64,000 nt of DNA from Fibrobacterota bacterium (GCA_019509785.1 JAEKLQ010000054.1:53590-117589), one strand, 5' to 3'; shown: positions 28,141 through 37,289, counted from the first letter of the stretch. A program made the numbers and translations. Notes: generated by a model from the sequence alone, not told the origin.

Positions 28141-28227
28141 GGGTAAAGGGTAAAGGGTTTAGGGTACAGGGTAAGAATACCGGATTTAACCCACCCTTAA
28201 CCCTTTACCCTTTACCCTGTACCCTAA
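28141..28227. repeat. Telomere-like GGGTAAA repeats in inverted array between prkA and yeaH
   Basis: The + strand reads tandem GGGTAAA/GGGTTTA/GGGTACA units (28141-28174), then a 20-base spacer, then the same units inverted (28195-28227). GGGTAAAGGGTAAAGGGTT pairs perfectly with 28199-28218. A second block, TTAGGGTACAGGGTAA, can pair with 28209-28226 instead. It lies inside the operon, just before the yeaH ribosome-binding site, and may be a processing or stability hairpin. Confidence 0.85.
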
Positions 28228-28246
28228 CTAGATCACAGGGAGTCTT

Positions 28247-29611
28247 ATGACCGTCCGCCAAGTCGACTGGGACTTCTCCAAACGCGGGCAGGAAGATGTC
28301 GCCCGCCATCAGAAGAAGATCAAGGAATCGATCCGCGAGAACATCGCGGACGTGATTTCGGAGGAGAGCATCATCTCCCGCCGCAAAGGGCAGACCGTCA
28401 AGATCCCCATCCGCGGCATCAAATCCTATCAGTTCATCTACGGCAAGCGCAAAGGCCAAGGCGACGGCTCGGGCGGCTACGGGCTAGGCCATGGCAAGAA
28501 GGATAAAGGCGACGTGATCGGCCGGAGGCCGGCGCCCAACGGCGAGGGCCAGGGACCAGGCAAGGGCGGGAAGCCCGCCGACGCGGCCGGCGAAGACTAC
28601 ATGGAGACCGAGGTCGACATCGAGGAGCTGATCCAGATGATGATGGACGATCTCCAATTGCCCGATCTGCGCAAGAAGGAAATCGCCGAGACCTTGGTAC
28701 CAGCGGGCTGGAACTTCGAGGACATCGAGCGGCACGGCCTTAAGCCCAATCTGGACAAGAAGCGCAGCTTCCGCAACGCCTTGCGGAGGACCGCGGACGC
28801 GGTTTCCAAGCTGGCCGAGAAGACGGGTCTGCCCATGGAAGTCTGTCAACGGGCGCTCAACCGCGCCAAAGGGGATTACCAGAAGGCGTTGGAAATCCTG
28901 GCCTTGCCGGAAGCGGAGCGGGAAGCCGAAATCGGCGATTCCGAAGACAAGCTGAAGCCCTTCATCCAGCATGGCGATCTCCGTTACCGCGTGGTGAAGG
29001 AGAACATGGAGAGCCAGAGCAACGCCGTCATCCTGGCGATGATGGACGTTTCCGGCTCCATGTCCACCACCAAGAAATACCTGGCCCGCTCCTTTTTCTT
29101 CTGGATGGTGGAGTTCCTGAAGCATAAGTACCGCAACGTGGAGATCCGCTTCATCGCCCATACCAGCGAAGCCAAGCTGGTGGACGAGGACGAGTTCTTC
29201 CATAAGGGCGAGTCCGGCGGGACCATCTGCGCCTCGGCTTACGACATGGCCTGCCAGCTGATCGATTCGGATTATCCGCCTTCGAAATGGAACATCTACG
29301 CCTTCCACTTCTCGGACGGCGAGGATTGGGATCCCGCCAAGACCATGCAAAGCGTGAAGCGCCTGATGGACCGGAACCCGAACATGGTGGGCTACGGCGA
29401 AATCCGCACCGAGGTCGCTTACGGCCAGCAACTGATGCGTAACTTCGAAGAGACCTTCAGCCTGGAGCGGTATACCAGCTATCGCGACTCGGACTTCGAG
29501 TATTACCTGGCCCAGCGGGCGGAATTGCCTTTGGCGGGCGTGATCCTCAAAAATAAGGGCCACGTGTACCCGGCCCTCAAGGTGTTCTTTTCCAAGGAAA
29601 GGAAGGTATGA
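28247..29611 (+). CDS. YeaH/YhbH-family (DUF444) protein
   Basis: 454 residues. The N-terminus (WDFSKRGQEDVARHQKKIKE) and GQTVKIPIRGIKSYQF are typical of the family; a Gly/Lys-rich linker follows at ~70-110; ILAMMDVSGSMSTTKKYLAR at ~260 is a von Willebrand A/MIDAS-like motif with DxSxS. Family members are the middle gene of PrkA-YeaH-SpoVR operons. AGGGAG precedes the ATG, and its end overlaps spoVR by ATGA. Function in the trio is not settled; a regulatory or scaffold role is likely. Confidence 0.9.
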   Translation: MTVRQVDWDFSKRGQEDVARHQKKIKESIRENIADVISEESIISRRKGQTVKIPIRGIKSYQFIYGKRKGQGDGSGGYGLGHGKKDKGDVIGRRPAPNGEGQGPGKGGKPADAAGEDYMETEVDIEELIQMMMDDLQLPDLRKKEIAETLVPAGWNFEDIERHGLKPNLDKKRSFRNALRRTADAVSKLAEKTGLPMEVCQRALNRAKGDYQKALEILALPEAEREAEIGDSEDKLKPFIQHGDLRYRVVKENMESQSNAVILAMMDVSGSMSTTKKYLARSFFFWMVEFLKHKYRNVEIRFIAHTSEAKLVDEDEFFHKGESGGTICASAYDMACQLIDSDYPPSKWNIYAFHFSDGEDWDPAKTMQSVKRLMDRNPNMVGYGEIRTEVAYGQQLMRNFEETFSLERYTSYRDSDFEYYLAQRAELPLAGVILKNKGHVYPALKVFFSKERKV

Positions 29612-31140
29612 GCGACAGCAGGGAAAAGGACGAGGTGCAACGGCTGGTCAGGGCCGACAATCATATCCAGAAGGTGGTCGCCGAATACGGCTTGGACTGC
29701 TTTCCCCAGGAGTTCGACGTGATCCCGGCGCAGAAGATGCTGGAGATCATGTCCTATAACCTGCCGGTGAATTACTCCCATTGGTCCTTCGGCCGGGATT
29801 ACGAGAAGCAGCGGACCCAATACGAATACAGCGGCGGCATCCCCTACGAGGTGGTGCTCAACTCGAACCCCTCGCGCGCCTTCCTGATGAAGACCAATCC
29901 CTACCCGATCCAGGTGTTGGTGATGGCCCACGTCTACGGCCATAACGATTTCATGAAGAACAACATCTATTTCGGCCGCACCCGCCGCGACATGCTGACC
30001 TCGGCCAGCGAGTCCGCCGGGCGCCTGCGGAAGTACGAAGAGGACTACGGCATCGACGAGGTGGAGCGCTTGTTGGACTCGGCCCAGGCCATCCAGATGC
30101 ACATCGAGGCCGACCTGTTCCAGGAAAGCGCCGTCCCCTCGGAAAACCCGGAGGGGACCAAAAAAAGGGCTCCCAGGGTGGGTACCCCTTTCTCCGATCT
30201 TTTCGATTTCGACGGGCAGCAGATCCAGAAATCCTTCGAGGAAAAGCGCGAAGACGCCCGCAAGCTCAAGAAGAAGATCCCCGCCGAGCCGGACCCCGAC
30301 TTGATGGGCTTCATCATGCGCCATTCGGCCCGCGGTTTCGAGGAATGGGAACTGGACGTGCTCAACGTGGTGCGCGAGCAGTCCATCTACTTCATGCCGC
30401 AGCGGAAAACGAAAGTGATGAACGAAGGTTGGGCCAGCTTTTGGCACATGCGTATCATGACGCGCCTGTTCCAGGACGGCTTCCTCACCCCCGAGGAACA
30501 CGGCTTCTACAACCTTTACAATGCCCGCGTGCTGGCCAGCAACCCGTTCGGGCTGAATCCGTACCTGTTGGGCGTAAAGACCTTTCTTAACATCGAGAAG
30601 CGCTACGATGCCGGCCAGTTCGGCCACGAATGGGAACGCAGCGAATCGCCGGACAAGTGGAACATCGACCTGAAGACCGGAAAGGGCCTGGAGAAGGTAT
30701 TCGAAGTGCGCCGCACCCACATGGACTGGTTCTTCCTGGACGAGTTCATGAACAAGCAGGTGGTGGAGGAAGCGGAACTCTACATCTACGGCTCCAAGCA
30801 GCAAGGTAACGTGGAGGAATTCAGCGTCGAGGAGACCAACTGGCAGGTCATCAAGGACCTGGTGGTGCGCTCTTTCGCCCACAGCGGCGTGCCCCTCATC
30901 AAGGTGACCGACGGCGACTACGGCGGCAAGCGCGAACTCTACATGAAACATTATTATGACGGATTGACGCTGGAAGAAGAGTACGCCCGCCAAACCCTGC
31001 GCCACGTCTACTTCCTCTGGGACCGCCCCGTGCACCTGGAGACCGTAGAAGTCGAAGGCAACTCAGAAACCCGCATCCAACTGACCTACGACGGCAAGGG
31101 CTTCTCGAAGATCAACCTGGGGTCATTCGCCCAGGAATAG
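29608..31140 (+). CDS. spoVR: SpoVR family protein
   Basis: 510 residues with the SpoVR layout: HWSFGRDYEKQRTQYEYS at ~52, PYEVVLNSNPSRAFLMK, HVYGHNDFMKNN, and MNEGWASFWHMRIMTRLF at ~272. In Bacillus SpoVR is needed for spore cortex; in non-sporulating bacteria the homologue YcgB belongs to a starvation-linked operon with PrkA and YeaH. Its ATG overlaps the yeaH stop and the gene ends the operon. An acidic/basic linker at ~175-235 (PSENPEGTKKRAPRVG) is an unusual low-conservation insertion. Confidence 0.93.
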   Translation: MSDSREKDEVQRLVRADNHIQKVVAEYGLDCFPQEFDVIPAQKMLEIMSYNLPVNYSHWSFGRDYEKQRTQYEYSGGIPYEVVLNSNPSRAFLMKTNPYPIQVLVMAHVYGHNDFMKNNIYFGRTRRDMLTSASESAGRLRKYEEDYGIDEVERLLDSAQAIQMHIEADLFQESAVPSENPEGTKKRAPRVGTPFSDLFDFDGQQIQKSFEEKREDARKLKKKIPAEPDPDLMGFIMRHSARGFEEWELDVLNVVREQSIYFMPQRKTKVMNEGWASFWHMRIMTRLFQDGFLTPEEHGFYNLYNARVLASNPFGLNPYLLGVKTFLNIEKRYDAGQFGHEWERSESPDKWNIDLKTGKGLEKVFEVRRTHMDWFFLDEFMNKQVVEEAELYIYGSKQQGNVEEFSVEETNWQVIKDLVVRSFAHSGVPLIKVTDGDYGGKRELYMKHYYDGLTLEEEYARQTLRHVYFLWDRPVHLETVEVEGNSETRIQLTYDGKGFSKINLGSFAQE

Positions 31141-31191
31141 TCCCGGCACAATCGACTTCTTTTTTTGGCTAGTCGGACTTATTATGGATCC

Positions 31192-32046
31192 GTGTTTCGC
31201 GGTACGATTTTCTCCCGCCTGGCCTTCTTTGGCATCCTTCCGTTGCCTTTCTTGCTGGGCTCATGCAATTTGAATGGGACTTCTCCATGCGATACGGCCG
31301 GACCCAAGGCCAGGAATTTGGACGTCGATTCCCTCGTACTTGTTCCATTCTCCCACACGATCCATTATGCCCGGAACAGTGGAACGGAGACAGCCGTATA
31401 CCGGTCGCTCGAGTTCCGGGTATCCGGGCGGGATTCCTCCAACGCCACCTCCGATCTGGATTCGAACGGGCTAGGCTTGTTCCTGAACGGGAATCGCGTC
31501 AACATTCCGCCGATTTCCTGGCAGGGCGGGGGCGGGGACGCCTGCCCGACCTATTCAGTAGCGCGCAGCGTAGGCCTATCCGGGAACGCGAACGATACGT
31601 CCTACCTCGTAGAACTCCGTAAGGATTCCCTTCCCGTACGGAGCTGGGACATCGCATTCCGGTACGATAGCATCAAGGCGCCGATCATCCGGATCGATTC
31701 CATCCCCGAAGGCATCGCCATCGCGATCCAGGTGGCGCCGAACACCGCATTCGATGGGCTGACATTCTCCGAGGACGGCTATCGGAGTTGGGGGCAGGAT
31801 TTAATGATGAACCGATCGGGGAACTCCATTTCCGCGTCCATCTTGTTCAAGAACCTTTGGGGATTCCAGGACTCGCGGGATTCTTCCGAGATCGGGCAAG
31901 ATCGGTTCCAGGTTTGCCTCTCTTCCACCATGGGGATCGAATCGATGACCGTCAACGGCAAAACCGGTCCCCTGGGGCCTACGTATTGCCAGGAAGTTAC
32001 GCCCGGGGAGAACCGAATGATACTTGCCTTCCTAAGGGCGCGATGA
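31192..32046 (+). CDS. Predicted lipoprotein, function unknown
   Basis: A GTG start at 31192 gives a compact lipoprotein signal (MFRGTIFSRLAFFGILPLP then LLGSC) with the lipidated Cys at residue 25. An in-frame TTG at 31165 adds nine residues. Neither has a good ribosome-binding site. The mature ~260 residues are rich in beta-type alternation (SLEFRVSGRDSSN, YRSWGQDLMMNR, FQVCLSSTMG) and resemble no family I can name. It follows spoVR but looks separately regulated. Base use is slightly less GC-rich than neighbours. Confidence 0.6.
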   Translation: MFRGTIFSRLAFFGILPLPFLLGSCNLNGTSPCDTAGPKARNLDVDSLVLVPFSHTIHYARNSGTETAVYRSLEFRVSGRDSSNATSDLDSNGLGLFLNGNRVNIPPISWQGGGGDACPTYSVARSVGLSGNANDTSYLVELRKDSLPVRSWDIAFRYDSIKAPIIRIDSIPEGIAIAIQVAPNTAFDGLTFSEDGYRSWGQDLMMNRSGNSISASILFKNLWGFQDSRDSSEIGQDRFQVCLSSTMGIESMTVNGKTGPLGPTYCQEVTPGENRMILAFLRAR

Positions 32047-32235
32047 CCGCTGGTCCTTTTCGATAGCATCCGTTACGAGGCCTTCGGGACGACCCAATGC
32101 AAAGGTCGGAAATTCGAACCCGCGATGCATTCGGGGCAGGTCGGCAAAGATTCGACCGGCCCGCACTCGCGCCTACAGGGAGACGCCGAACCGGGACGCG
32201 ATCGTGGCGGCCCATCGTGCAGGAATGCGATATAG

Positions 32236-32268
32236 ACAGTGTATTGACAATGATTGTCCATACACTGT
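32236..32268. promoter_or_regulatory. 33-base near-perfect palindrome, likely operator
   Basis: Arms ACAGTGTATTGACAAT and ATTGTCCATACACTGT flank a single central G; one of 16 pairs fails. The inner GACAAT-G-ATTGTC resembles the 7-1-7 layout of Fur-family boxes. A TTGACA lies within it, without a clear -10. Confidence 0.55.
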
Positions 32269-32449
32269 GTTGTCCCAGTTTATTCCCTATACCTGGGCCT
32301 CGTCGCAGGAATTCTTCGAACGCGCGATTGTAAAGGGCAGGCCGGGAGGAAACGGAATGCGGTCGAGACCAACCGGGTCGCGATCGCGGCGGTCCGCCGG
32401 GGGATGGACGGGCTGCGGGGGTTCCGGGCCGGAGAGTTATGAGCGTCAA

Positions 32450-32542
32450 GGTTCCGGGATGGGTATCGCCCCAGGGAGCCGCTAGCCCGCAAGCTTGCTA
32501 AGACCCATGTAGTCTATTTGCGGGCGCTCCCATCCCGGAACC
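32450..32542. repeat. Long inverted repeat with nested stems
   Basis: GGTTCCGGGATGGG (32450-32463) is matched exactly by CCCATCCCGGAACC (32529-32542). Inside, GGGAGC pairs with GCTCCC and CCCGCAA with TTGCGGG, around a GCAAGCTTGC palindrome. It ends 153 bases before pyrB and could be a structured leader or small mobile-element relic. Confidence 0.7.
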
Positions 32543-32695
32543 GCGGAAAGACCCCGCAGCACCGAAAGCGAATATCCGAGCCGGCCCGGAACCCCCGCAG
32601 ACCGGCCAACCTAACAGCACAGCCGCGCTCGCGACCCGCACGCGCGAGCGCAACTTTAGAGTGCGACCGGCGCGCCCATTGCTATCTTTCGCGCC

Positions 32696-33703
32696 ATGGA
32701 ACACCGCCCCAAGCCCGAGTTCTTCCACATCCTCAAGACCCAGCAATTCGATCGCGCCATCCTCGATGAATTGTGCGAACTCACCACCGCCATCCGCAAG
32801 TTCGCCAAGACCAAAGAAGGCCTGCTTTATCTGCGCGGGCTGCTCGCCCATAAGCGCGCAATGCTTTACTTCACCCAGCCTTCCACGCGCACCTTCCTTT
32901 CCTTCAACAACGCCTGCCAGATCCTGGGGATCCAGACGAGCGAAATCCGCGACTCCTCCACTTCTTCGGAGGTGAAAGGCGAAAGCCTGCTGGACAGCCT
33001 GCGCACCTTCAGCTCCTACGTGGACGTGGTGGTGATGCGCACCAAGGAGGAGGGCTTGGCGGAGTCGGCGGCCAGCCTTTTCGACACCATCCAACGGCGC
33101 GTGCCCATCGTGAACGCGGGCAGCGGCAAGGACCAGCATCCCACCCAGGCTTTGTTGGACATCTACACCCTGGAGCGCAGCTTCAAGGAGATGGGCGGCA
33201 TCGACGGCAAGACCCTGGGGATGATGGGCGATCTGCGGCGCGGGCGCACGGTCCGTTCGCTGTGCTACCTGATGAAGAATTACCGCAACGTGCGCCTGGT
33301 GTTCATCGCGCCGGACGACTTCGCGATGGGCGAGGATATCAAGAAGAGCCTGGCCGGGCACGGGGTGGAGTTCCACGAGACGAAGGACTTGAAGGCCGTG
33401 CTGCCGGAACTGGATGCCATCTACATCACCCGCATTCAGGACGAGCATGATCAGGCCGGGGAGTCCAAACGTGTGGATATCTCCCCCTTCAAGTTCGGCG
33501 TGGAGCATCTGAAGCTGATGAAGCCCACCGGCGTCATCATGCATCCGCTGCCGCGGCGGGACGAGATCCATCCTGACGTGGACGCGGATTTCCGGGCCAA
33601 GTATTGGCGCCAGGAACGGAACGGGATGTGGATGCGGGTGGCCCTTTTCGTAAAGCTTTTCAAGGTGGACCATCTGGTCATGCACGGGCATTTGCTCGAT
33701 TAA
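32696..33703 (+). CDS. pyrB: Aspartate carbamoyltransferase catalytic subunit
   Basis: 335 residues. The carbamoyl-phosphate loop is FTQPSTRTFLSF at ~61, HPTQALLDIYTLER at ~147, a Lys-containing SSTSSEVKGESLLDSL segment at ~86, and the C-terminal KPTGVIMHPLPRRDEI at ~280. It makes carbamoyl-aspartate, the first committed pyrimidine step. No pyrI or carA/carB lies nearby. There is no clear ribosome-binding site before the ATG. A hairpin terminator follows, so it is probably a single-gene unit. Confidence 0.93.
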   Translation: MEHRPKPEFFHILKTQQFDRAILDELCELTTAIRKFAKTKEGLLYLRGLLAHKRAMLYFTQPSTRTFLSFNNACQILGIQTSEIRDSSTSSEVKGESLLDSLRTFSSYVDVVVMRTKEEGLAESAASLFDTIQRRVPIVNAGSGKDQHPTQALLDIYTLERSFKEMGGIDGKTLGMMGDLRRGRTVRSLCYLMKNYRNVRLVFIAPDDFAMGEDIKKSLAGHGVEFHETKDLKAVLPELDAIYITRIQDEHDQAGESKRVDISPFKFGVEHLKLMKPTGVIMHPLPRRDEIHPDVDADFRAKYWRQERNGMWMRVALFVKLFKVDHLVMHGHLLD

Positions 33704-33723
33704 GAGTTAGGGACTCTACGAGG

Positions 33724-33748
33724 CCGGTCCCGATAGCGGGACCGGTTT
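33724..33748 (+). terminator. Terminator after pyrB
   Basis: CCGGTCCCG, loop ATAG, CGGGACCGG, then TTT: a perfect nine-pair stem 20 bases after the pyrB stop. The T-run is short. Confidence 0.65.
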
Positions 33749-33941
33749 CCCGCGAACCGCTCAATTCCTGAATGTCCCGGGGTCAGGGATTAATCGACCC
33801 CGATTATTGGCGCTTTTCCTACCTTCCTGATCGCCCGATCCAGCTTCGATTCGACCGTATCCGGTTGCTCGCGCATCGGCACGGGCTTTGCGTAACCGAC
33901 AACAGGACATCTCCAGGCATCGGCCGGGAAGGGGACGAACT

Positions 33942-36203
33942 ATGATGGCGATAGGGGTGAAGTGGATGACGCGGGCCGCCGGGATGGCGCTCGCCTTGTC
34001 GGCGGGGGCGTGGGCCCAGGCGTCCTGGCAGAGCGCGCATAGCACGGATTCGTCATGGGTATCGGGAAGTTGCGAGCTGACGAGCGCCGCGATCCGGGTG
34101 ATGGTGCATCCGGCTTGGCTGGAGGTCGAAGAGGATTTGGATATCGCCCCGGTGGGTTCGGTTCCCGGGGGCGCGGACGCGAAGACCTTGGAAATACTCG
34201 GCGCTTTCAATCTGCCGGCCGGCGCCGCCATAACGGGTGCGTTGTTGTGGGACGGGGATAAGGTGCTGCAAGCCCGTTTGCTCGATAAGGCCAAAGCGGA
34301 TAGCGCCTATCAGAGCGCGGTGGACCGGAATTCCCTTCCCCCGCCGCGGCCGCGCGATCCCATCCTTTTGGAAATGCTTTCCGCCACGTCTTACCAGATC
34401 CATCTGTATCCGGCGGAGATTTCCAAGTCGCGGCATTTCCGTCTGCGTTATCAATTGCCGCCTGTGATCGGGGCGGAGGGGCTGGAGATGGGCCTGCAAA
34501 CCGCGGTGGCATCGCTTTTCCCCGCTTACACTTCCCTGATCTCGGTCTCCTTCGAAGGCGCCGGGGTCAGCCAGGCCGTGCTCAGCTTGCAGGACGGTTC
34601 CCGCGCGACCTTAGGCCTGCCGCGCACCCGCTTGATGCATGCTTCGGACTTGAGCGGCCAAACGACCAATTATTATGGTTGGAATTACCAGCCGGGGGTG
34701 CGCCTTTTGCCGGCCGATGCGAAGCGCCAGGTCGCGGTACGGACCTCCATCGGGTCTGGCCAGATGCAGGGCCAGTACCTAAACCTGTATGCGGGCGTGA
34801 CCGACGAGGTGCTGGCCGGCATGGGGCGCAGGGTGGAGGTGGCGGTGTATTGGAAATGGCACTCGCCCGCGCTCTGGATGTTGGATAACCAGTACGGCTA
34901 TGCGGATTACGGATACATCTACCAAGCCCAGTCGCAAGCCGCCGGCTTGTTGGACCTGTTCAGCCAGATGGGGGGAATGGGCAATAAGATCGGGTTGCTC
35001 CACGACGATGGACGAGGGGATCCGAAGGCCTTCAAGGTGGCTTCCCGCGGGGAGGCGGAATACCAATCGGCCCTCGATTACCTGAATCATTTGCAAGGCA
35101 ATTACGTCGCCGATTTCGCGCGCAGCATGAAGCCGGATTCGCAGCCGAAACCCGGCGACCTGAAAGCGACCGTCCGCGCCAGCAAGGATCGCTTCTACCA
35201 GAACATCAAGCTGGTCAAGAGCTTGTACTCCCCGGCCACCGGAGTGGTGCGGCATTTGATCTTGGTATCGACCGGGCCCGAAAATGAAACCAGCGATACG
35301 GAGGCCAACGCGTTCTTCGACTCCGCCTTCGCGGACGTGCCCGTGTCCGTGGGCACCTTCTCCGGTTCCGCCTTCTCCCAGGCGGGATTCGACGCCTGGA
35401 CGGCGCATCGCGATCATCCGGCGTTGGGACCGCAGATCTCTACCGGGTATGGCCCGCTTCCCGGCTTCGATGCCTTGAACCTGAACGTGGTGGTGCGGAA
35501 CGAGGGCAAGTCCTACGATTTCCCGATCCGTTGCGAAGGCGGATTGTCCTTGTCCTGCGGCACCTTGACCTTCCACGGCAAATCGGACCGGGTCTGGCAG
35601 GATAGCCTGGAGTGGGAGGCTTTCGATGCGGCGGGCAAACGGATCGGTTCGACCAAGTCCTTGCCGCAACAGATAGGCGGCCCCGAGGATACTTCTATCG
35701 CGGTGCTGTGGGCGGGATCGGAATCGCCGTTTTCCGAGAACCGCCAGGAGCCCCCTTTGGGCCCGGTGTATGGCTTCGTGGATCGTTGGGCCAGCCTGAT
35801 CGGCGTGGCCAAAGACTCCTTAAAGAACGCCAGTACCTATGCCGATACCGGCGTGCCGCGCGTGGTCCCGGCGCAGCTCGTCGACGTGTTGCCCAATTAC
35901 AAGCCCGGGGACGCCCCGAACACCGGCATCGCCGCGCGATCGGATTTGGCGCGGCTGGCGGATCCCGCCCGCTGGACCTTGGAACGGACCTTGGCCGGCC
36001 TGATCATCCGCATTCCCGGTCTTTCTTCGGGACTGGACGTAGCCGTCGAGTTGTTCGACATGGAAGGAAAGCGGGCCGGGTCCTGGTCGACGCGCTCGGA
36101 GTCCGGAGCATTTCGCTTGACCACGCCGGGGCTGCGATCCGGCTTATACCTACTGAAGGTGCGTATCGCGGGAATGCGGATGGCGAAGCGCATCGTACTC
36201 TAA
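33942..36203 (+). CDS. Secreted VIT-like protein with C-terminal sorting-type tail
   Basis: 753 residues. AAGGGG seven bases upstream supports the ATG at 33942. A signal peptide follows (MTRAAGMALALSAGAWAQA). Residues ~35-180 look like a VIT domain: VMVHPAWLEVEEDLDIAPV, then LPAGAAITGALLWDGDKVLQARLLDK and YQSAVDRNS. The middle contains a vWA-like stretch (VRHLILVSTGPENETSDTEA). The last ~75 residues (VELFDMEGKRAGSWSTRSES to GMRMAKRIVL) resemble T9SS-type or Fibrobacter sorting tails. It is therefore likely exported and surface-attached. The exact role is unknown; VIT/vWA proteins often bind partners or matrix. Confidence 0.7.
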   Translation: MMAIGVKWMTRAAGMALALSAGAWAQASWQSAHSTDSSWVSGSCELTSAAIRVMVHPAWLEVEEDLDIAPVGSVPGGADAKTLEILGAFNLPAGAAITGALLWDGDKVLQARLLDKAKADSAYQSAVDRNSLPPPRPRDPILLEMLSATSYQIHLYPAEISKSRHFRLRYQLPPVIGAEGLEMGLQTAVASLFPAYTSLISVSFEGAGVSQAVLSLQDGSRATLGLPRTRLMHASDLSGQTTNYYGWNYQPGVRLLPADAKRQVAVRTSIGSGQMQGQYLNLYAGVTDEVLAGMGRRVEVAVYWKWHSPALWMLDNQYGYADYGYIYQAQSQAAGLLDLFSQMGGMGNKIGLLHDDGRGDPKAFKVASRGEAEYQSALDYLNHLQGNYVADFARSMKPDSQPKPGDLKATVRASKDRFYQNIKLVKSLYSPATGVVRHLILVSTGPENETSDTEANAFFDSAFADVPVSVGTFSGSAFSQAGFDAWTAHRDHPALGPQISTGYGPLPGFDALNLNVVVRNEGKSYDFPIRCEGGLSLSCGTLTFHGKSDRVWQDSLEWEAFDAAGKRIGSTKSLPQQIGGPEDTSIAVLWAGSESPFSENRQEPPLGPVYGFVDRWASLIGVAKDSLKNASTYADTGVPRVVPAQLVDVLPNYKPGDAPNTGIAARSDLARLADPARWTLERTLAGLIIRIPGLSSGLDVAVELFDMEGKRAGSWSTRSESGAFRLTTPGLRSGLYLLKVRIAGMRMAKRIVL

Positions 36204-36276
36204 GGAATCCTGATGCGCTCCTGGGGGGAGCCAGAGGGGCCCGCCGACGGCAATTCTCGGCCGCCGGCGGAGGGGG

Positions 36277-36310
36277 GCGGCGGTTCCATAGGGGGCCGCC
36301 GCTTGGTTTT
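36277..36310 (+). terminator. Terminator after the VIT-like gene
   Basis: GCGGCGG and CCGCCGC enclose a 12-base loop and are followed by TTGGTTTT. A second GC-rich dyad lies just upstream (36241-36270). Confidence 0.55.
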
Positions 36311-36328
36311 AGCGAGGGACTCTTAAGC

Positions 36329-37279
36329 TTACTCGCGGATGGCGAGGATCCAGCCGCAAGCGTAGAGGGCGAAGGTGGCGATTGCCAGCCCGGCCTGGGC
36401 CCCGGGGCGCGCGAGGCGCCGGGGTAACAGCGGCGTTACCAGACCCAGGGCCGCACCCAGCCCGAATCCGTAGAAATGCGCTTTCACGTCCACGCCCTCG
36501 CCGATGCCCACCAGCACCGCCACGAACAGCGCGGAAATGAGGGGGGACAGGCGCCGCAATTGCGCGAAGCGGATGGCCCCGTCGCCGGGGCGTTTGCCTT
36601 GGCGGACCGCGTGATCGCGCCGCCGACGCCAGAGGTTCCAGGTTTCCACCCCCGCCAAGAGGCCCAAGGCGCAGAAGACCACGGAAGAATAGCCGAGGGA
36701 GACGTGCCCGGGCCCGGTGGCCAGAGCCACCAGGAAATTATCGACGCCGGCGGCCAGGGTGGAAAGCAGCATGAGCGTGCCGATGCCGAGCCGATGGTTC
36801 AATAGGTTGAGGATGAAATAGCCCGAGACCAGATTGCTTAGAAGATGGGCGTCGTCGGCATGGAGGGTGGCGGCCGTAAGGCAGCGCCACCATTCGCCCG
36901 CCAGGATGCGCGCCGCATCGGCTTCGCCGCGGGTCTTGAGCCACTCGGCCCAAGGCGAGAAGCCGACCAGGAAATAGGCCGCCACGGGGATGGCCAGGAA
37001 TAAAAGCGGGGCCACCAACAAGTCGAGATCGAAGTCCTCCGGGGGGGCCTCCGTAAAGCCTTCATTCTCCTGGCGCCAGGTTTCGATGAGCGCCGCGGCG
37101 GGTTCCGCATCGCGCTCATCCACGCTAAGGCTCCACTCGTCCCCGTGGAATTCCATCCAATGCTTGACGCTCTGCGAGGCCAATACCAGGGAGATATCCA
37201 GGATATCCTGCTTACATGGGCTGCGGGCCAGCTCGCGCCGGGGCGGCCGGAAGGGATCGAACGGTTCTAGGTCTTCCAT
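36329..37279 (-). CDS. Rhomboid-family intramembrane serine protease
   Basis: 316 residues from the ATG at 37279; the frame is open to 37456 but that would run into hisA. Residues 1-90 are soluble and acidic. The membrane part holds WWRCLTAATLHADDAHLLSN (rhomboid TM1-loop), the catalytic serine in LGYSSVVFCALG, and the catalytic histidine in VKAHFYGFGLGAALG. The second glycine of the GxSG box is Ser, a tolerated variant in some rhomboids. It would cleave transmembrane segments of other proteins. Ten bases separate it from hisA on the same strand. Confidence 0.82.
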   Translation of the reverse strand: MEDLEPFDPFRPPRRELARSPCKQDILDISLVLASQSVKHWMEFHGDEWSLSVDERDAEPAAALIETWRQENEGFTEAPPEDFDLDLLVAPLLFLAIPVAAYFLVGFSPWAEWLKTRGEADAARILAGEWWRCLTAATLHADDAHLLSNLVSGYFILNLLNHRLGIGTLMLLSTLAAGVDNFLVALATGPGHVSLGYSSVVFCALGLLAGVETWNLWRRRRDHAVRQGKRPGDGAIRFAQLRRLSPLISALFVAVLVGIGEGVDVKAHFYGFGLGAALGLVTPLLPRRLARPGAQAGLAIATFALYACGWILAIRE

Positions 37280-37289
37280 TCCCGCGGGT

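Larger units (their letters stand above)
32047..32695. other. 649-base non-coding region upstream of pyrB
   Basis: No ORF with family resemblance, ribosome-binding site or start context was found on either strand. It holds two strong dyads (32236-32268 and 32450-32542) described separately. Base composition shifts from GC-rich to mixed near the first dyad. It may contain a small RNA, a pyrB leader or decayed mobile DNA. Confidence 0.5.

Noticed and set aside
32097..32485. Short ORFs in the pyrB upstream gap
   Set aside because: No ribosome-binding sites, no family resemblance, and they overlap the dyads.
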